54,399 nt of DNA from a virus. Both the position numbers and the translations under genes were made by a program. The notes beneath the pieces were generated by a model, which made no database searches, was not told the DNA's origin, and saw only the letters and a program-made list of their open reading frames with translations. Shown piece after piece: positions 1-10,400 of the stretch. Every line of letters starts with the position of its first letter. The first letter of the stretch is position 1. The DNA is taken from IMG/VR virus record IMGVR_UViG_3300042389_000284, positions 1 through 54,399 of that record, one strand, 5' to 3'.

Positions 1-2
1 GA

Positions 3-2666
3 ACATTAACAAAATATCAATATAGATATACTAACCCATTTGGAGATTCAGGATGGATTGATAATGGTTTATTAACTAGTGTTTCAATAACAACCGTATA
101 TGGAGCAAACAATGTATTTTCTGTAAGGTCGGTTGGACCAACCACTGAAAGTTCTGCTGTATCAACTCCATCATTTACTGTTCCTAGAATTACAACAGCA
201 CCATTTATGCTTACCAGAAATTCCACTGCAGCAGAAATAGACTGGGCATCTAATGATCAAGCAAGTTGGTCTTTAGCATTATCTCCATCAGGAGCAACAT
301 CACCTTACACTGGAACTACAGAAACAGTAACAACAACACCATCAACTGATTTGCAGGGAAGCACAACGTACACTCCTGTATTGACTATCACATCACCCAC
401 TGGAGACACACATACAGTTACTGGAACTGCATTTACAACACTTGCTCCAGTTCCAGGACCTCCTACTAACTTACAAAGAACTTTAGGAAATGGATCAAAT
501 AAAACTTTTACATGGGGAGCCCCGTCATCTGGTGCAACAGTCACTTCTTATGAATATGCAATTAGTGGAGGCATGGGTGGATCACTTACATGGATTAATA
601 TTGGATTAGTGAATTCTATTAATTTAACAAATTTTGGTGGTACCAATGTAATATTTAATGTAAGAGCTCAAAGTGCTTCAGGTCCAGGCACTTCATCAAG
701 TACGCCATCACTTACTATACCAACACTATCATTTCCAGCACCAAGTCCAGTAACCTCAGTATCAGCTTTATTTAACTGGACATCAACAAATCAGTCAAGC
801 TACTCTTTGTCTATTCCAGGTGCTACTGGAACACCATTTACTGGAAATGATTCTGGAACATTTTATGCAGTAAACAATGCTTTTGTTGGAAGCACAACAT
901 ATACAGCAACACTTACAGTTACATCTTCAAGTGGAGATACGGCTTCAGCATCTCAAACATTTACAACTGCAACACCAGTTCCTGGAACTCCAACAAACCT
1001 TCAAAGGAGTACAGGCAACGGTTTAGCTAAAACATTTACGTGGGGTGCGCCATCAGGTGGAGCAACTCCAACTGGATATGAATATCAACTTAATAATCTT
1101 GGATTTGTTGATGTCGGTTTAACAACTTCAGTTTCTCTGAATGTTGTAAATGGGTTAAATACATTTCAAGTAAGAGCATATAATGGTTCAGGGGCAGGAT
1201 CATCGGTAAGTACTGGACAATTTACACCACCAGTTATTTCTTCTTTCCCTGCAGCAAACCCAGTAACATCAGTTAGCGCAGCCTTTAACTGGACAAATCA
1301 AACTACTAATCAATCTACTTTTTCTTTATCAATACCTGGAGCTACAGGAAGCCCATTTACTGGAACTACAGAAACGACCTATGCTGTTAACAATGCATTA
1401 ACTGCTAGTACAACATATACTCCAACACTAACTATTACTGGACCAAATGGTGATACTGCAACTACAGTTGGCACATCCTTTACAACATCTTCAGCAATTC
1501 CAGCAGCACCTCCAAACTTAACAAGGTCTGCTGGAAATGGCGGATCAAAAACATTTACGTGGGAGGCACCACCTGGAACAGTAACCTCATATGAAGTTCA
1601 AATAAACAATCTTGGCTATGTAGATATTGGAAATGTATTGACCCGCAGTGTAACTGGATTATCTGGCAGCGTCAACTTTTTTGTTAGAGCAAAAAATTCA
1701 GCTGGAACTGGATCTGCATCATCTCTTTTTATGACTATTCCAGCAATATCTACAGCACTTTCATCTTCTGCAGTTACCGCTACATCTGCTACGCTTTCTT
1801 GGGGATCTACAAATCAATCAACCTACTCTATATCAATTCCTGGTGCACCATCTACTCCGTATACAGGAACAAGTGCTATTACTAGATCAATTACTGGTTT
1901 AACTGAAAATACAATATACTCACCATCTTTATCTGTAATATCAAGTTCTAGCGATACAGTATCTTCTTCAACATCATTCTGTACATTAGCAGGTCCCGCA
2001 GCTATTACTATAACAAATGTTACATCTAATGGTTTTACCGCAAGCTGGTCATCAACAAATGCTACACAGTTTTATGTTGATATTTTTAGAACTAGCAATG
2101 CAACTTCAGTTAGTGGATACCCAAAATTTACTACAACCACTACATCTGGGGCCATAACTGGACTAGTTTCTAATACTCAGTACACTATAAGCGTAACTGG
2201 ATTAAATCAAAATACTGTTGCAGGAACATATGCTACTGTAAACCAAACTACAGGTGTTGCTGCACCGTTCTTCCCTCCATTCTTCCCTCCATTCTTTGCT
2301 CCTACACCATTCTTCCCTCCATTCTTCCCTCCATTCTTCCCTCCATTCTTTGCTCCTACCCCATTCTTCCCACCGTTCTTCCCACCGTTCTTCCCACCGT
2401 TCTTCGGAGCTGTAACACCAACAATTTCTGGTCTTTCAGTTAGTGGATCAGGAAGGTTTGGCAGAGTTCTAAGCTGGAGTTCTACTAATCAGGCTACATA
2501 TTCTATTTCAACTTCTCCTAGCACAGCTCTTAATGGAGCAACTGGTTTCACTGCTACATCTAGAACATTTAGTGGATTAGCAGCTTCAACAACTTATAAT
2601 GTTACGGTCACTGTTTTCTCATCTGGAGGAGCCTCAGCATCTGCCTCAACAAGCTTTAATACATAG
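3..2666 (+). CDS. Fibronectin-III-like repeat protein, 5' end outside window
   Basis: The reading frame is open from base 3, so the gene starts left of the window and 887 residues are visible. It consists of tandem beta-rich modules of about 85-100 residues with recurring features (V-T-S-V-S...F-N-W-T-S-T-N-Q, then S-I-P-G-A-T-G, then T-T-Y-T-xTLT), typical of FN3 or Ig-like repeats. Residues 755-801 form a Pro/Phe linker, followed by one last module. Ser/Thr/Gly richness and the near absence of Cys and Lys suggest an extracellular virion surface protein such as a tail or head-fibre component. The next three genes are small coiled-coil proteins. The repeat fold is well supported; the virion location is inferred. 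Confidence 0.8.
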   Translation, partial: TLTKYQYRYTNPFGDSGWIDNGLLTSVSITTVYGANNVFSVRSVGPTTESSAVSTPSFTVPRITTAPFMLTRNSTAAEIDWASNDQASWSLALSPSGATSPYTGTTETVTTTPSTDLQGSTTYTPVLTITSPTGDTHTVTGTAFTTLAPVPGPPTNLQRTLGNGSNKTFTWGAPSSGATVTSYEYAISGGMGGSLTWINIGLVNSINLTNFGGTNVIFNVRAQSASGPGTSSSTPSLTIPTLSFPAPSPVTSVSALFNWTSTNQSSYSLSIPGATGTPFTGNDSGTFYAVNNAFVGSTTYTATLTVTSSSGDTASASQTFTTATPVPGTPTNLQRSTGNGLAKTFTWGAPSGGATPTGYEYQLNNLGFVDVGLTTSVSLNVVNGLNTFQVRAYNGSGAGSSVSTGQFTPPVISSFPAANPVTSVSAAFNWTNQTTNQSTFSLSIPGATGSPFTGTTETTYAVNNALTASTTYTPTLTITGPNGDTATTVGTSFTTSSAIPAAPPNLTRSAGNGGSKTFTWEAPPGTVTSYEVQINNLGYVDIGNVLTRSVTGLSGSVNFFVRAKNSAGTGSASSLFMTIPAISTALSSSAVTATSATLSWGSTNQSTYSISIPGAPSTPYTGTSAITRSITGLTENTIYSPSLSVISSSSDTVSSSTSFCTLAGPAAITITNVTSNGFTASWSSTNATQFYVDIFRTSNATSVSGYPKFTTTTTSGAITGLVSNTQYTISVTGLNQNTVAGTYATVNQTTGVAAPFFPPFFPPFFAPTPFFPPFFPPFFPPFFAPTPFFPPFFPPFFPPFFGAVTPTISGLSVSGSGRFGRVLSWSSTNQATYSISTSPSTALNGATGFTATSRTFSGLAASTTYNVTVTVFSSGGASASASTSFNT
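2265..2405 (+). repeat. PFFPP tandem codon repeat
   Basis: This is 141 bp of in-frame repetition encoding PFF/PPFF units, broken twice by Ala-Pro-Thr, inside the FN3-like protein. Early copies use one set of synonymous codons (ttc cct cca) and the last block another (ttc cca ccg). That suggests expansion in separate bursts. Confidence 0.9.
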
Positions 2667-2703
2667 CTGATGACCATATAAATGGGTATATGATAAATCA
2701 ATA

Positions 2704-2712
2704 TGATATACT
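2704..2712 (+). promoter_or_regulatory. Extended -10 promoter for 2741 gene
   Basis: TGA-TATACT ends at 2712, after the long structural gene. No convincing -35 is visible. The transcript would carry a leader of about 20 nt containing AAGGAG before the 2741 start. Confidence 0.5.
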
Positions 2713-2740
2713 TAATAGGTACTACCAATAAGGAGCAAGA

Positions 2741-2956
2741 ATGGCATACACATTAACAAAACAAGAAAAGATTGATATAATTAATCAACATCTTAAAAAC
2801 TTAGAGTATTCTAAGTATAATTCTGAAATTTCTTTGGTTGAAGAATCAGCTGCAATTGAACCGCAGCCAATTTTAATTGATGAGATAAATAGCCAAATAG
2901 ACAATATTAATGCAAAAACATCTGCACTGTTGTCAGAAATAGAATCTTTAGGATAA
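2741..2956 (+). CDS. Small helical protein, tandem paralogue A
   Basis: This 71-residue acidic protein is predicted to be almost wholly helical. A good ribosome site (AAGGAGC) precedes the ATG. It resembles the next gene along its whole length: both have a K/E-start helix, I-x-x-Q-H-L-K-N-(L/I)-x-Y-S-x-Y-N, and a heptad-like C-terminus ending E-S/D-L. The pair therefore arose by tandem duplication. Position after the surface protein suggests a small virion or assembly role, but no function is recognised. Confidence 0.8.
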   Translation: MAYTLTKQEKIDIINQHLKNLEYSKYNSEISLVEESAAIEPQPILIDEINSQIDNINAKTSALLSEIESLG

Positions 2957-2964
2957 TATAATAA

Positions 2965-3177
2965 ATGTCAGATCTCACTAATGAAGAAAAATCTGTAATT
3001 GTTTTGCAACATTTAAAAAATATTGCATACTCAGAATACAATGCTGTTCTATCTTTAGCACAAGAACAAGCTGTATCGGATCCTAATCAAAAAAATATAC
3101 AAACATTAACTGATCAATTATCAGATATACTTGCTCAAAAGCAGGTACTTCAAGAAGAGCTAGATTCTTTATCATAA
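2965..3177 (+). CDS. Small helical protein, tandem paralogue B
   Basis: This 70-residue protein is the second copy of the duplication. It shares the QHLKN(I/L)xYSxYN core with the upstream gene, with only 8 bp between them, so it is almost certainly cotranscribed. The C-terminal half is Gln/Leu rich with coiled-coil spacing. Divergence is spread along the sequence, so the duplication is not recent. Function unknown. Confidence 0.75.
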   Translation: MSDLTNEEKSVIVLQHLKNIAYSEYNAVLSLAQEQAVSDPNQKNIQTLTDQLSDILAQKQVLQEELDSLS

Positions 3178-3196
3178 ACAAAAAGGGGTGAAACAA

Positions 3197-3382
3197 ATGG
3201 ACAACAAAGCAGATCTTGTAATCATGGCATTACAGCAACGTATTGGTGAGCTTGTATCAAATTATGAAACACAGGTTGCAATACTTAGAGCTGAAATTAC
3301 TCAATCTGTACAAGAACAAGAAGAAAAAGAAAAGGCAGCAGAAGAATATTCTAAAAGCCTTAAAGAAAAAATTTCTAAGTAG
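3197..3382 (+). CDS. Small coiled-coil protein
   Basis: This 61-residue protein is Glu/Lys/Gln rich with a continuous helix prediction. The ATG at 3197 is chosen because AAAAGGGG at 3181-3188 sits 8 nt upstream. The alternative GTG at 3188 overlaps that ribosome site and cannot use it. It completes a three-gene run of tiny helical proteins after the virion surface gene. Function unknown. Confidence 0.7.
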   Translation: MDNKADLVIMALQQRIGELVSNYETQVAILRAEITQSVQEQEEKEKAAEEYSKSLKEKISK

Positions 3383-3391
3383 TATAGCGGA

Positions 3392-3583
3392 ATGTTGAAA
3401 TGTAATAGATGCACTGGGCGAGTATTTGTAGATAGGCAGTATACAACTGCTGAACATATAGAGACAGCCTGCATAACATGTGGAAATAGAAAATTTTATC
3501 ACCCACCTTCAGCAACAAAAGAGGGACGATGGATACTTCAAAAGGAAAAATCCAGAGCCAAGCATACAATAACGAACCTGTAA
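3392..3583 (+). CDS. Small zinc-ribbon-like protein
   Basis: This 63-residue protein has two Cys-x2-Cys knuckles (C4/C7 and C27/C30), the spacing of a small zinc ribbon. The C-terminal half is basic. It begins 9 bp after the upstream stop and overlaps the start of the next gene in another frame. A nucleic-acid or protein-binding role is possible but unproven. Confidence 0.6.
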   Translation: MLKCNRCTGRVFVDRQYTTAEHIETACITCGNRKFYHPPSATKEGRWILQKEKSRAKHTITNL

Positions 3584-4071
3584 TAAAAGGTAAGGTTAAG
3601 GTATGGTTTATTAATGGAGATCTTGTAAAGGTCTACCATAGCTCACGTTCTACTGGAATGGTAACGTTTTACAATATAACTAAAGATCGTTTAGAGACAT
3701 GCTTACTTGCTGACTTTAAAAAAAGTCGTGAGCGTGCATATAGTGTAGCAGAAACTGCAAAGCTTGTCAATAGACACAGAAAATATATTCCAAGTTTAAT
3801 TAAACGAGGAGTCATTCCTCCACCAATTGGTGCATCACTTAATGGTGAAAGATCTTTTAAAGTAAGAGCTTATTATTCAGAATCACATGTAAGAGAGATA
3901 CGTGCTATACTTGCAAGTATACATATTGGACAACCAAGAAAAGACAAATTAATAACGAATAACATGACTCCTACAAGCCAAGAGTTGACACGGCGAATGG
4001 GAGACGGTATACTTACATATACGAGAACAGAAGATGGACGATTTATTCCAGTGTGGAATGAGTCTATATAA
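3529..4071 (+). CDS. MerR/excisionase-like HTH protein
   Basis: This 180-residue protein has a central winged-HTH-like segment at about residues 68-95 (YSVAETAKLVNRHRKYIP then LIKRGVIPPP), the pattern of MerR/excisionase-type domains: helix, turn, recognition helix, then a conserved arginine-glycine and proline. The start has AGAGGGA 3-8 nt upstream and overlaps the zinc-ribbon gene by 55 bp. It heads the replication block and could be its regulator or an origin-binding accessory factor. Function is inferred from fold only. Confidence 0.65.
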   Translation: MDTSKGKIQSQAYNNEPVIKGKVKVWFINGDLVKVYHSSRSTGMVTFYNITKDRLETCLLADFKKSRERAYSVAETAKLVNRHRKYIPSLIKRGVIPPPIGASLNGERSFKVRAYYSESHVREIRAILASIHIGQPRKDKLITNNMTPTSQELTRRMGDGILTYTRTEDGRFIPVWNESI

Positions 4072-4090
4072 TTTAGAAATGGGTGGGGTA

Positions 4091-4318
4091 ATGGAAAATA
4101 GCAATTACGTAGTAACAAACGAACCAACAAAGGTAAATGTAACATTAGGATATACGCTTAATCTTGGTAACTTTCAGTCACTAAGACTTGATCTAGGAGT
4201 TGTAGATAGCAAGCGTGATGGAGAAACTACAAACGAAGCTTTTGAACGTGTTTATAAGTTTGTAGAAGATAAGCTAACTGAAAAGATTAACGAAGCAAAG
4301 TCTGAAATTAACGAGTAA
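4091..4318 (+). CDS. Conserved-looking small phage protein
   Basis: This 75-residue protein has an N-terminal beta region (VNVTLGYTLNLGNFQSLRLDLG) and a C-terminal acidic helix. The ATG at 4091 is preferred because GGGTGGGG lies 3-10 nt upstream; starting at 4034 would overlap the preceding gene. The stop overlaps the next ATG (TAATG), indicating translational coupling to the helicase-loader candidate. Function not recognised. Confidence 0.65.
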   Translation: MENSNYVVTNEPTKVNVTLGYTLNLGNFQSLRLDLGVVDSKRDGETTNEAFERVYKFVEDKLTEKINEAKSEINE

Positions 4319-4626
4319 TGGCTGAACGCAAAGACCGTATGGCTTTGCTTAGTAGATACTCAAAATTGCATACAGCAAAGTACGAGCAAAAGCCATCCTT
4401 AAATTTAAATGTTGAACAGTGGGCAGCAGACGGACTCATTGAGTCATATGGTATGTCACAGTGTTATGACTTATTAGAATACTACTTCTCTGTTGCACAG
4501 GAAGCAAGCTGGAACTATTTTGCATATAACGCAGAAAAGATTCTTAATGGTAAACTAGATGTAGAGCAAGATCTAAAAGAAAGACAAGAGCGCAGGGCTA
4601 AAGCAAAGGAGTGGCTAAGTGAATAA
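4318..4626 (+). CDS. Putative helicase-loader-type protein
   Basis: This 102-residue helical protein has a W-x-A-D-G-L-I-E-S-Y-G core and a basic tail. It is joined by overlaps to the gene before (TAATG) and the DnaB-type helicase after (8 bp). In many phages a small helical loader sits directly upstream of the replicative helicase, and that position is the only reason for the call. The sequence itself shows no diagnostic motif. Confidence 0.4.
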   Translation: MAERKDRMALLSRYSKLHTAKYEQKPSLNLNVEQWAADGLIESYGMSQCYDLLEYYFSVAQEASWNYFAYNAEKILNGKLDVEQDLKERQERRAKAKEWLSE

Positions 4627-5842
4627 TACGGAAGCTAAAGTAATTTCAGCGGTATTACAAGACAAGCAACTTCATGTACTTCTACAAGCTAACGTAGAGA
4701 CATTGCTTAGAACACACAACGATGTCTGGAACTTCATTCGCCTGTATGCTGAAAATAATGGAACAGTCCCACCATCATCTTTAGTTGTAGAAAAGTTTAG
4801 AGACTTTGAGATCCTTAAGGATGTTGGTGCAACAAAGCACCATCTGGAAGAACTACAGTCTGAGTACTTAAATGATAGCTTAAAAGATATTTTACGATCT
4901 GCTGCAACAGAAGTTCAGGGTGGGCAAGGTGTCCAAGCACTTGAAGATCTAATTGCCAAGACATCAACACTAAAGAAAAATACATCTTCTATTCGTGATA
5001 TTGATGCAACAGATATTGATTCTGCTATTGCATACTTTGAAAATGTTAAAGAGCAGCAGGCACTTGGAGTTCGTGGGATTAAGACTGGACTTCCAGGATT
5101 TGATAACTACCTACCTTCTGGAATTATGCCAGGACAGCTAGGAGTCTTTTTAGCATACCCTGGTATAGGAAAGTCATGGATGGCCCTATACTTCGCTGTA
5201 CAGGCCTGGAAACAGGGTAAGACACCCCTTATTATCTCCCTTGAGATGAGCGAGACAGAAGTTCGTAATCGTGTATTTACAATCATGGGTGAAGGACTTT
5301 GGTCACATCGTAAATTATCAAATGGTGAAATTGAACTTGACATGATGAAGAAGTGGCATGCAGATAGAATTGATGGTCGTCCACCATTTCATATTATTTC
5401 AAACGACTCTGGTGGAGAAGTAACACCTTCTGTAATTCGTGGAAAGCTAGATCAGTATAAGCCAGACTTTGTTGTAGTTGACTACCTTCAGTTGATGAGC
5501 CCAAATCAAAAGGCTGACAACGAAACGGTAAAGATGAAAAACCTTTCTCGTGAGCTTAAGCTTATGGCTATTAGTGAAGAAGTGCCTATCATAGCTATCT
5601 CATCTGCCACACCTGATGATGTAAAGGATATGTCTACTGTTCCTACGCTTGCACAAACAGCATGGTCAAGACAGATTGCTTATGATGCTGACTGGGTGAT
5701 GGCTTTAGGTCGTGCTAGCAATAGCGATATCATTGAGTGTGCTTTTAGAAAGAACCGTAATGGTTTTATGGGAGACTTCTTAGTGCAGTGTGATTTTGAT
5801 AAGGGCTACTATCGCTACAAGGATTTTGAAGATGGCAAGTAA
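4619..5842 (+). CDS. dnaB: Replicative DNA helicase, DnaB-like
   Basis: This 407-residue protein should unwind DNA ahead of the phage replisome as a ring hexamer. It has a helical N-terminal region to about residue 140, then a RecA-fold motor: Walker A PGIGKS at 181-186, the SLEM motif at 207-210, Walker B VVVDYLQLM at 285-293, and a basic FRKNRNG segment at 376-382 matching the arginine-finger region. The start is GTG with GGAG 8 nt upstream, inside the preceding gene. It overlaps the primase gene, as expected for partners acting at the fork. Only the DNA-binding N-domain is shorter than in cellular DnaB. Confidence 0.92.
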   Translation: MNNTEAKVISAVLQDKQLHVLLQANVETLLRTHNDVWNFIRLYAENNGTVPPSSLVVEKFRDFEILKDVGATKHHLEELQSEYLNDSLKDILRSAATEVQGGQGVQALEDLIAKTSTLKKNTSSIRDIDATDIDSAIAYFENVKEQQALGVRGIKTGLPGFDNYLPSGIMPGQLGVFLAYPGIGKSWMALYFAVQAWKQGKTPLIISLEMSETEVRNRVFTIMGEGLWSHRKLSNGEIELDMMKKWHADRIDGRPPFHIISNDSGGEVTPSVIRGKLDQYKPDFVVVDYLQLMSPNQKADNETVKMKNLSRELKLMAISEEVPIIAISSATPDDVKDMSTVPTLAQTAWSRQIAYDADWVMALGRASNSDIIECAFRKNRNGFMGDFLVQCDFDKGYYRYKDFEDGK

Positions 5843-6758
5843 AGATATTTACACAGAAGAACAAATTCGTCGTGTTCTCAATGGTGCAGGTTTAGATATT
5901 GAAGCTGAGTTTGGTAACGACTTCATAATCTATTGCCCATATCATAATAATACCAGAACACCTGCTGGAGAAGTAGCAAAAGATAGTGGTTTGTTTTTCT
6001 GCTTTGGATGTCAGGTAACAAAGAATCTTGTTGAGCTAATTATGTTTACTTCTAATAGATCATATTTTGAAGCGGTACGATATATCAAAGGCAAAGAGCA
6101 GCAGTCTGATATACAAAACATAGTAGACAAAGCATTATATGCAGCACCTGATTTTGTTCAGTACGACGAGCTTTTGATTAAGAGATTAAATAAGCAAGCA
6201 CTTGATACACCAAGGGCTATGAATTACTTTAATGGTCGTAGGATTAATAAAGATTCAGTTATTAAGTTTGATTTAGGATACTCTGAAAAGCAAGGATCTG
6301 TAACAATTCCAATTCACTCTCCTGATGGAATGTGTCTTGGATTTGTCGCTAGAACTATTGAAGGAAAAGATTTTAAGAACACTCTGGGTCTTCCAAAAAG
6401 TAAGGTAATGTTTAACTTACATAGAGTAAAGAGTTCTAGTATAGTTTATGTAGTGGAGTCATCATTTGATGCTATCCGCTTAGACCAAGTAGGTTTTCCA
6501 GCAGTTGCAACGCTGGGTGCTAATGTGTCTGTATCTCAGATCAGACTATTAGAGAAGTACTTCAATAATGTTGTACTCATTGCAGATAATGACGAGGCTG
6601 GTAGCATTATGAAAGATAAGCTAGTTGAAAAGCTAGGTCATCTTGTAACTGTTATTAGTCTAGATAAAAAATATAAAGACATAGGAGACATGGAGGATGA
6701 TGAAATTAAAAAGCTGGAGTTCCAGTTTGACAATTCAATCATGTCTATGCTAAAATAG
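5832..6758 (+). CDS. dnaG: DNA primase, CHC2 zinc finger and Toprim
   Basis: This 308-residue protein synthesises RNA primers. The N-terminus has a CHC2-type zinc knuckle (C35, H38, C57, C60), followed by a catalytic core with Toprim residues E209 in VVESSFDAIRL and the D-N-D-E-A-G loop at 252-257 that would hold metal ions. The ATG at 5832 lies inside the helicase end, preceded by AAGGA; a longer frame from 5790 has no ribosome site. It is about half the length of cellular DnaG and lacks the C-terminal helicase-binding domain. Confidence 0.9.
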   Translation: MASKDIYTEEQIRRVLNGAGLDIEAEFGNDFIIYCPYHNNTRTPAGEVAKDSGLFFCFGCQVTKNLVELIMFTSNRSYFEAVRYIKGKEQQSDIQNIVDKALYAAPDFVQYDELLIKRLNKQALDTPRAMNYFNGRRINKDSVIKFDLGYSEKQGSVTIPIHSPDGMCLGFVARTIEGKDFKNTLGLPKSKVMFNLHRVKSSSIVYVVESSFDAIRLDQVGFPAVATLGANVSVSQIRLLEKYFNNVVLIADNDEAGSIMKDKLVEKLGHLVTVISLDKKYKDIGDMEDDEIKKLEFQFDNSIMSMLK

Positions 6759-6786
6759 AAAAAACAATAAACAAGGAGAAATAAAA

Positions 6787-7443
6787 ATGGCAATTGTAAA
6801 AGGACTAAAAAACATTAACGCATTAGTAGATAAGCCAAAGTTTGAAGGCACAGGTGCAAAGGTTCGTTGGTTTAAGATCGCTGATGGTCAAGCAGTAAAG
6901 ATTCGCTTTATTGAAGAGCTTGATGAGGATTCAGCAAACTATAACGTAGATCGTGGATTGGCTCTTGTAGTATCAGAGCACACAAACCCAAAGGACTACA
7001 AGCGTAAGGCTGTAGACACAATGGAATCAGAAGGACGTGACTGGGCAGAAGAAATGCATCGCAAGGATCCAAAGGCTGGATGGCGTGCTCGTCTTCGTTT
7101 CTACTGCAACGTTCTTGTAGATGATGGCATTGAGACTCCATATGTTGCAATTTGGAACATGGGAGTTAGCAAGCAATCTGCATTTAATACTATTCGTGAG
7201 TATGCACTTGAAACAGGTAGCATCTCAAATCTTACTTGGAAGGTAAAGCGTAACGGTCAAGGTACTGAGACAAGCTATACTCTTATTCCAAGTGGACCAG
7301 ATTCTGCACCATTTGATTGGGCAGGAATTGAACCTTATCCATTGGAGAAGGCTCTTAACAAGGTTCCATACGCAGAACAAGAAGCCTTTTATCTAGGCTT
7401 TGATACTCCTTCATCTTCATCATCAGCAAACATTGACTGGTAA
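6787..7443 (+). CDS. Probable single-stranded DNA-binding protein
   Basis: This 218-residue protein has a strong ribosome site (AAGGAGAAA). It lies between primase and polymerase, where phages usually place their ssDNA-binding protein. The centre is basic and aromatic, compatible with an OB fold. A Ser-rich linker ends in A-N-I-D-W, a short acidic-aromatic tip like the partner-binding tails of SSBs. No exact family motif can be shown by eye. Confidence 0.6.
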   Translation: MAIVKGLKNINALVDKPKFEGTGAKVRWFKIADGQAVKIRFIEELDEDSANYNVDRGLALVVSEHTNPKDYKRKAVDTMESEGRDWAEEMHRKDPKAGWRARLRFYCNVLVDDGIETPYVAIWNMGVSKQSAFNTIREYALETGSISNLTWKVKRNGQGTETSYTLIPSGPDSAPFDWAGIEPYPLEKALNKVPYAEQEAFYLGFDTPSSSSSANIDW

Positions 7444-7446
7444 TAG

Positions 7447-10400
7447 ATGAACTACGTTGGCTTACATGTCCATACACACTACTCCTTAATGGATGGTGTT
7501 GCTACTCCAGAAGAATACGTGAACCGTGCAGTTGAGTTAGGAATGACAGCAATTGCCATTACTGACCACGGTACTTTATCTGGGCATAGGGAACTGCACC
7601 GTATTGCAAAAGCAAATGGAATTAAGCCAATACTTGGTGTAGAAGGCTATATGACGACAAGTATGGCAGATAAGAGAGCAAAGGCAGATCGTCTTGATCC
7701 TCTTGACCAAAACTATCATCATATAGTCCTTCTCGCTAAGAACCAACAAGGCTTAGAAAATCTTAATAAGATTAATGAACTTGCTTGGACAGATGGTTTC
7801 TTTAGCAAGCCAAGATTTGATTTTGAAACATTGGCAAAGTATAAGGAAGGAATCATTGTTACATCTGCATGCCTTAGTGGATGGATAGCAAAGGCTGTTG
7901 AGCTAGGTGAACTTGCAACAGCAAAGAAACACATACAGTGGTTTAAAAAAGAATTTGGTGACGATTACTATATTGAGGTAATGCCACATAATCCACCAGA
8001 AGTTAATAAAGGAATTATTGAGCTTGCTGATGCAGCAAAGGTTAAGATTGTTGTAACACCAGACTGTCATCACTCTGACACAAGTCAAAAAGAAGTTCAG
8101 GAACTGATGCTTCTTCTTAATACTCATGCTAAGTTACAGAAAGATGTTACATACGAAAAGTCAAAGAAGCATGAATCCTTTATGGATCGCCTTGATTATT
8201 TGTATGGTGCAGATCGTATGATGAGTTTTAATAAGTTTGATATACATCTTCTTTCATATGATGAAATGAAGGATGCAATGTTAAAGCAAGGCATTGATCG
8301 TGAAGACATGTTTGCATCAACAAATGAAATTGCTGATAAAGTAGAGGGCTATGATATTAAAGAACATCTAGACCTTCTTCCAGTTCAGTACAAGAAGCCT
8401 ATGGATGAGCTTAAGAAGCTTGCACTTGAAGGTCTTAAGGAAAGAAAGTTAGACAAGAGTGAAGAATATCTTGCACGTCTTGATGAAGAGTTAAAAATTA
8501 TTGGTGAGAAAAACTTTGGTCCATACTTTCTAGTTGTTCGTAACATGCTTAACTGGGCAAAGAGCGAAGGCATCATGGTGGGCCCAGGTCGTGGCTCTGC
8601 TGCAGGTTCTTTGTTGTGTTACGCACTTGGCATTACAGACATTGATCCGATTAAGCATGGCTTATTGTTCTTCCGTTTTATCAATCCAGACCGTAACGAC
8701 TTCCCTGATATTGATTCAGATATTCAAGATACTCGTCGTGATGAGGTAAAGGACTACCTAGTTCGTCAGTACCGTCACGTTGCATCTATTGCTACCTTCT
8801 TACAGTTTAAAGATAAGGGTGTTGTGCGGGATGTTGCACGGTGCTTAAACATTCCTTTACCAGATGTTAATAAGGTACTTAAGGTTGTTGATACATGGGA
8901 TGACTTCTGTACTTCAAAAAATACTTATTGGTTTAGAGAAAAGTATCCAGAGGTAGAGCGCTATGGAGACCAACTTCGTGGAAGAATTCGTGGTACTGGA
9001 ATTCACGCAGCAGGAGTTGTAACAAGCAAAGACCCAATCTTTAGATATGCACCATTAGAAACACGATCAGTTACTGGACAAGATGAACGGATTCCAGTAG
9101 TAGCGGTAGACATGGGCGAAGCAGAAAACATTGGTCTGATTAAAATTGATGCACTTGGACTAAAGACTTTAAGCGTTCTCAAGGATTGCATTGATATTAT
9201 TAAGGAACGTGAAGGCACAAAGATTGATCTATTAAAGATTGATATGGACGATGCAAACGTATATACAATGCTATCTGATGGATACACAAAGGGTGTGTTT
9301 CAATGTGAAGCAGCACCATATACAAATCTTCTAGTTAAGATGCGTGTTAAGAATCTAGCTGAGCTTGCAGCATCAAATGCCCTTGTTCGTCCTGGTGCTA
9401 TGAATACTATTGGTAAATCCTATATTGCTCGTAAGCATGGTCGTGAGAACATTGACTACAAGCACCAAGTTATGAAATCATTTACGGAGGAAACATATGG
9501 CTGTATTCTTTACCAGGAACAAGTTATGCAAGCATGCGTACAGCTTGGCGGTATGTCCATGTCGGAAGCAGATAAAGTTAGAAAGATCATTGGAAAGAAA
9601 AAGGATGCTAAAGAGTTTGATGTCTTCAAGGATCAGTTTGTTAAGGGCGCTTCGCAATATCTTTCGCCAAATGATGCGCTAGACCTATGGCATGACTTTG
9701 AGGCTCACGCAGGGTACTCATTCAATAAGTCTCACGCAGTAGCATATTCAACACTCTCATACTGGACAGCATGGTTAAAATATTACTATCCTCTTGAGTT
9801 TATGTTTGCATTGCTAAAGAATGAGAAGGACAAGAGCGGAAGAACAGAATATCTTATTGAGGCAAAGCGCATGGGAATCTCTGTTAAGCTTCCTCATATT
9901 AATGATTCAGATATTGACTTTAAGATTGAGGGCAAAGGTATCAGGTTTGGTCTTACTGGCATTAAGTACATATCTGATAAGATAGCCGAAAGGTATATTG
10001 CAAGTCGTCCATTTGCTTCATACAAAGAGGTAGAAGAATTTACTTTTACAAAAGGTAATGGAGTAAATAGTCGTGCTTTACAAGCAATGAAATGTGTAGG
10101 CGCACTTACATTCCCAGACAATCCAATAAATATGGAAGAAGTTAAAGAGAACTTGTATGAGTACCTAAATCTTCCTGAGTTTAACACATCTATTCCACAG
10201 CATTACTATGCTTACATTAATGATGTTGAAGAATATGAGGAAACTGGATCGTTTGTATTATTGGGTATGGTAAAATCAATTAAGCGAGGAACAGGGTGGT
10301 CAAGAGTTGAAGTTTTGGACAAGACTGGCAGTGTTGGTATATTTGATGAAGAGTCTACGTCTATTGAGACTGGTCGTACTTATCTTATTCTTGCAAGTGA

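Noticed and set aside
4034-4090. Longer N-terminus for the 4091 gene
   Set aside because: It would overlap the HTH gene and lacks a ribosome site, whereas GGGTGGGG fits the ATG at 4091.
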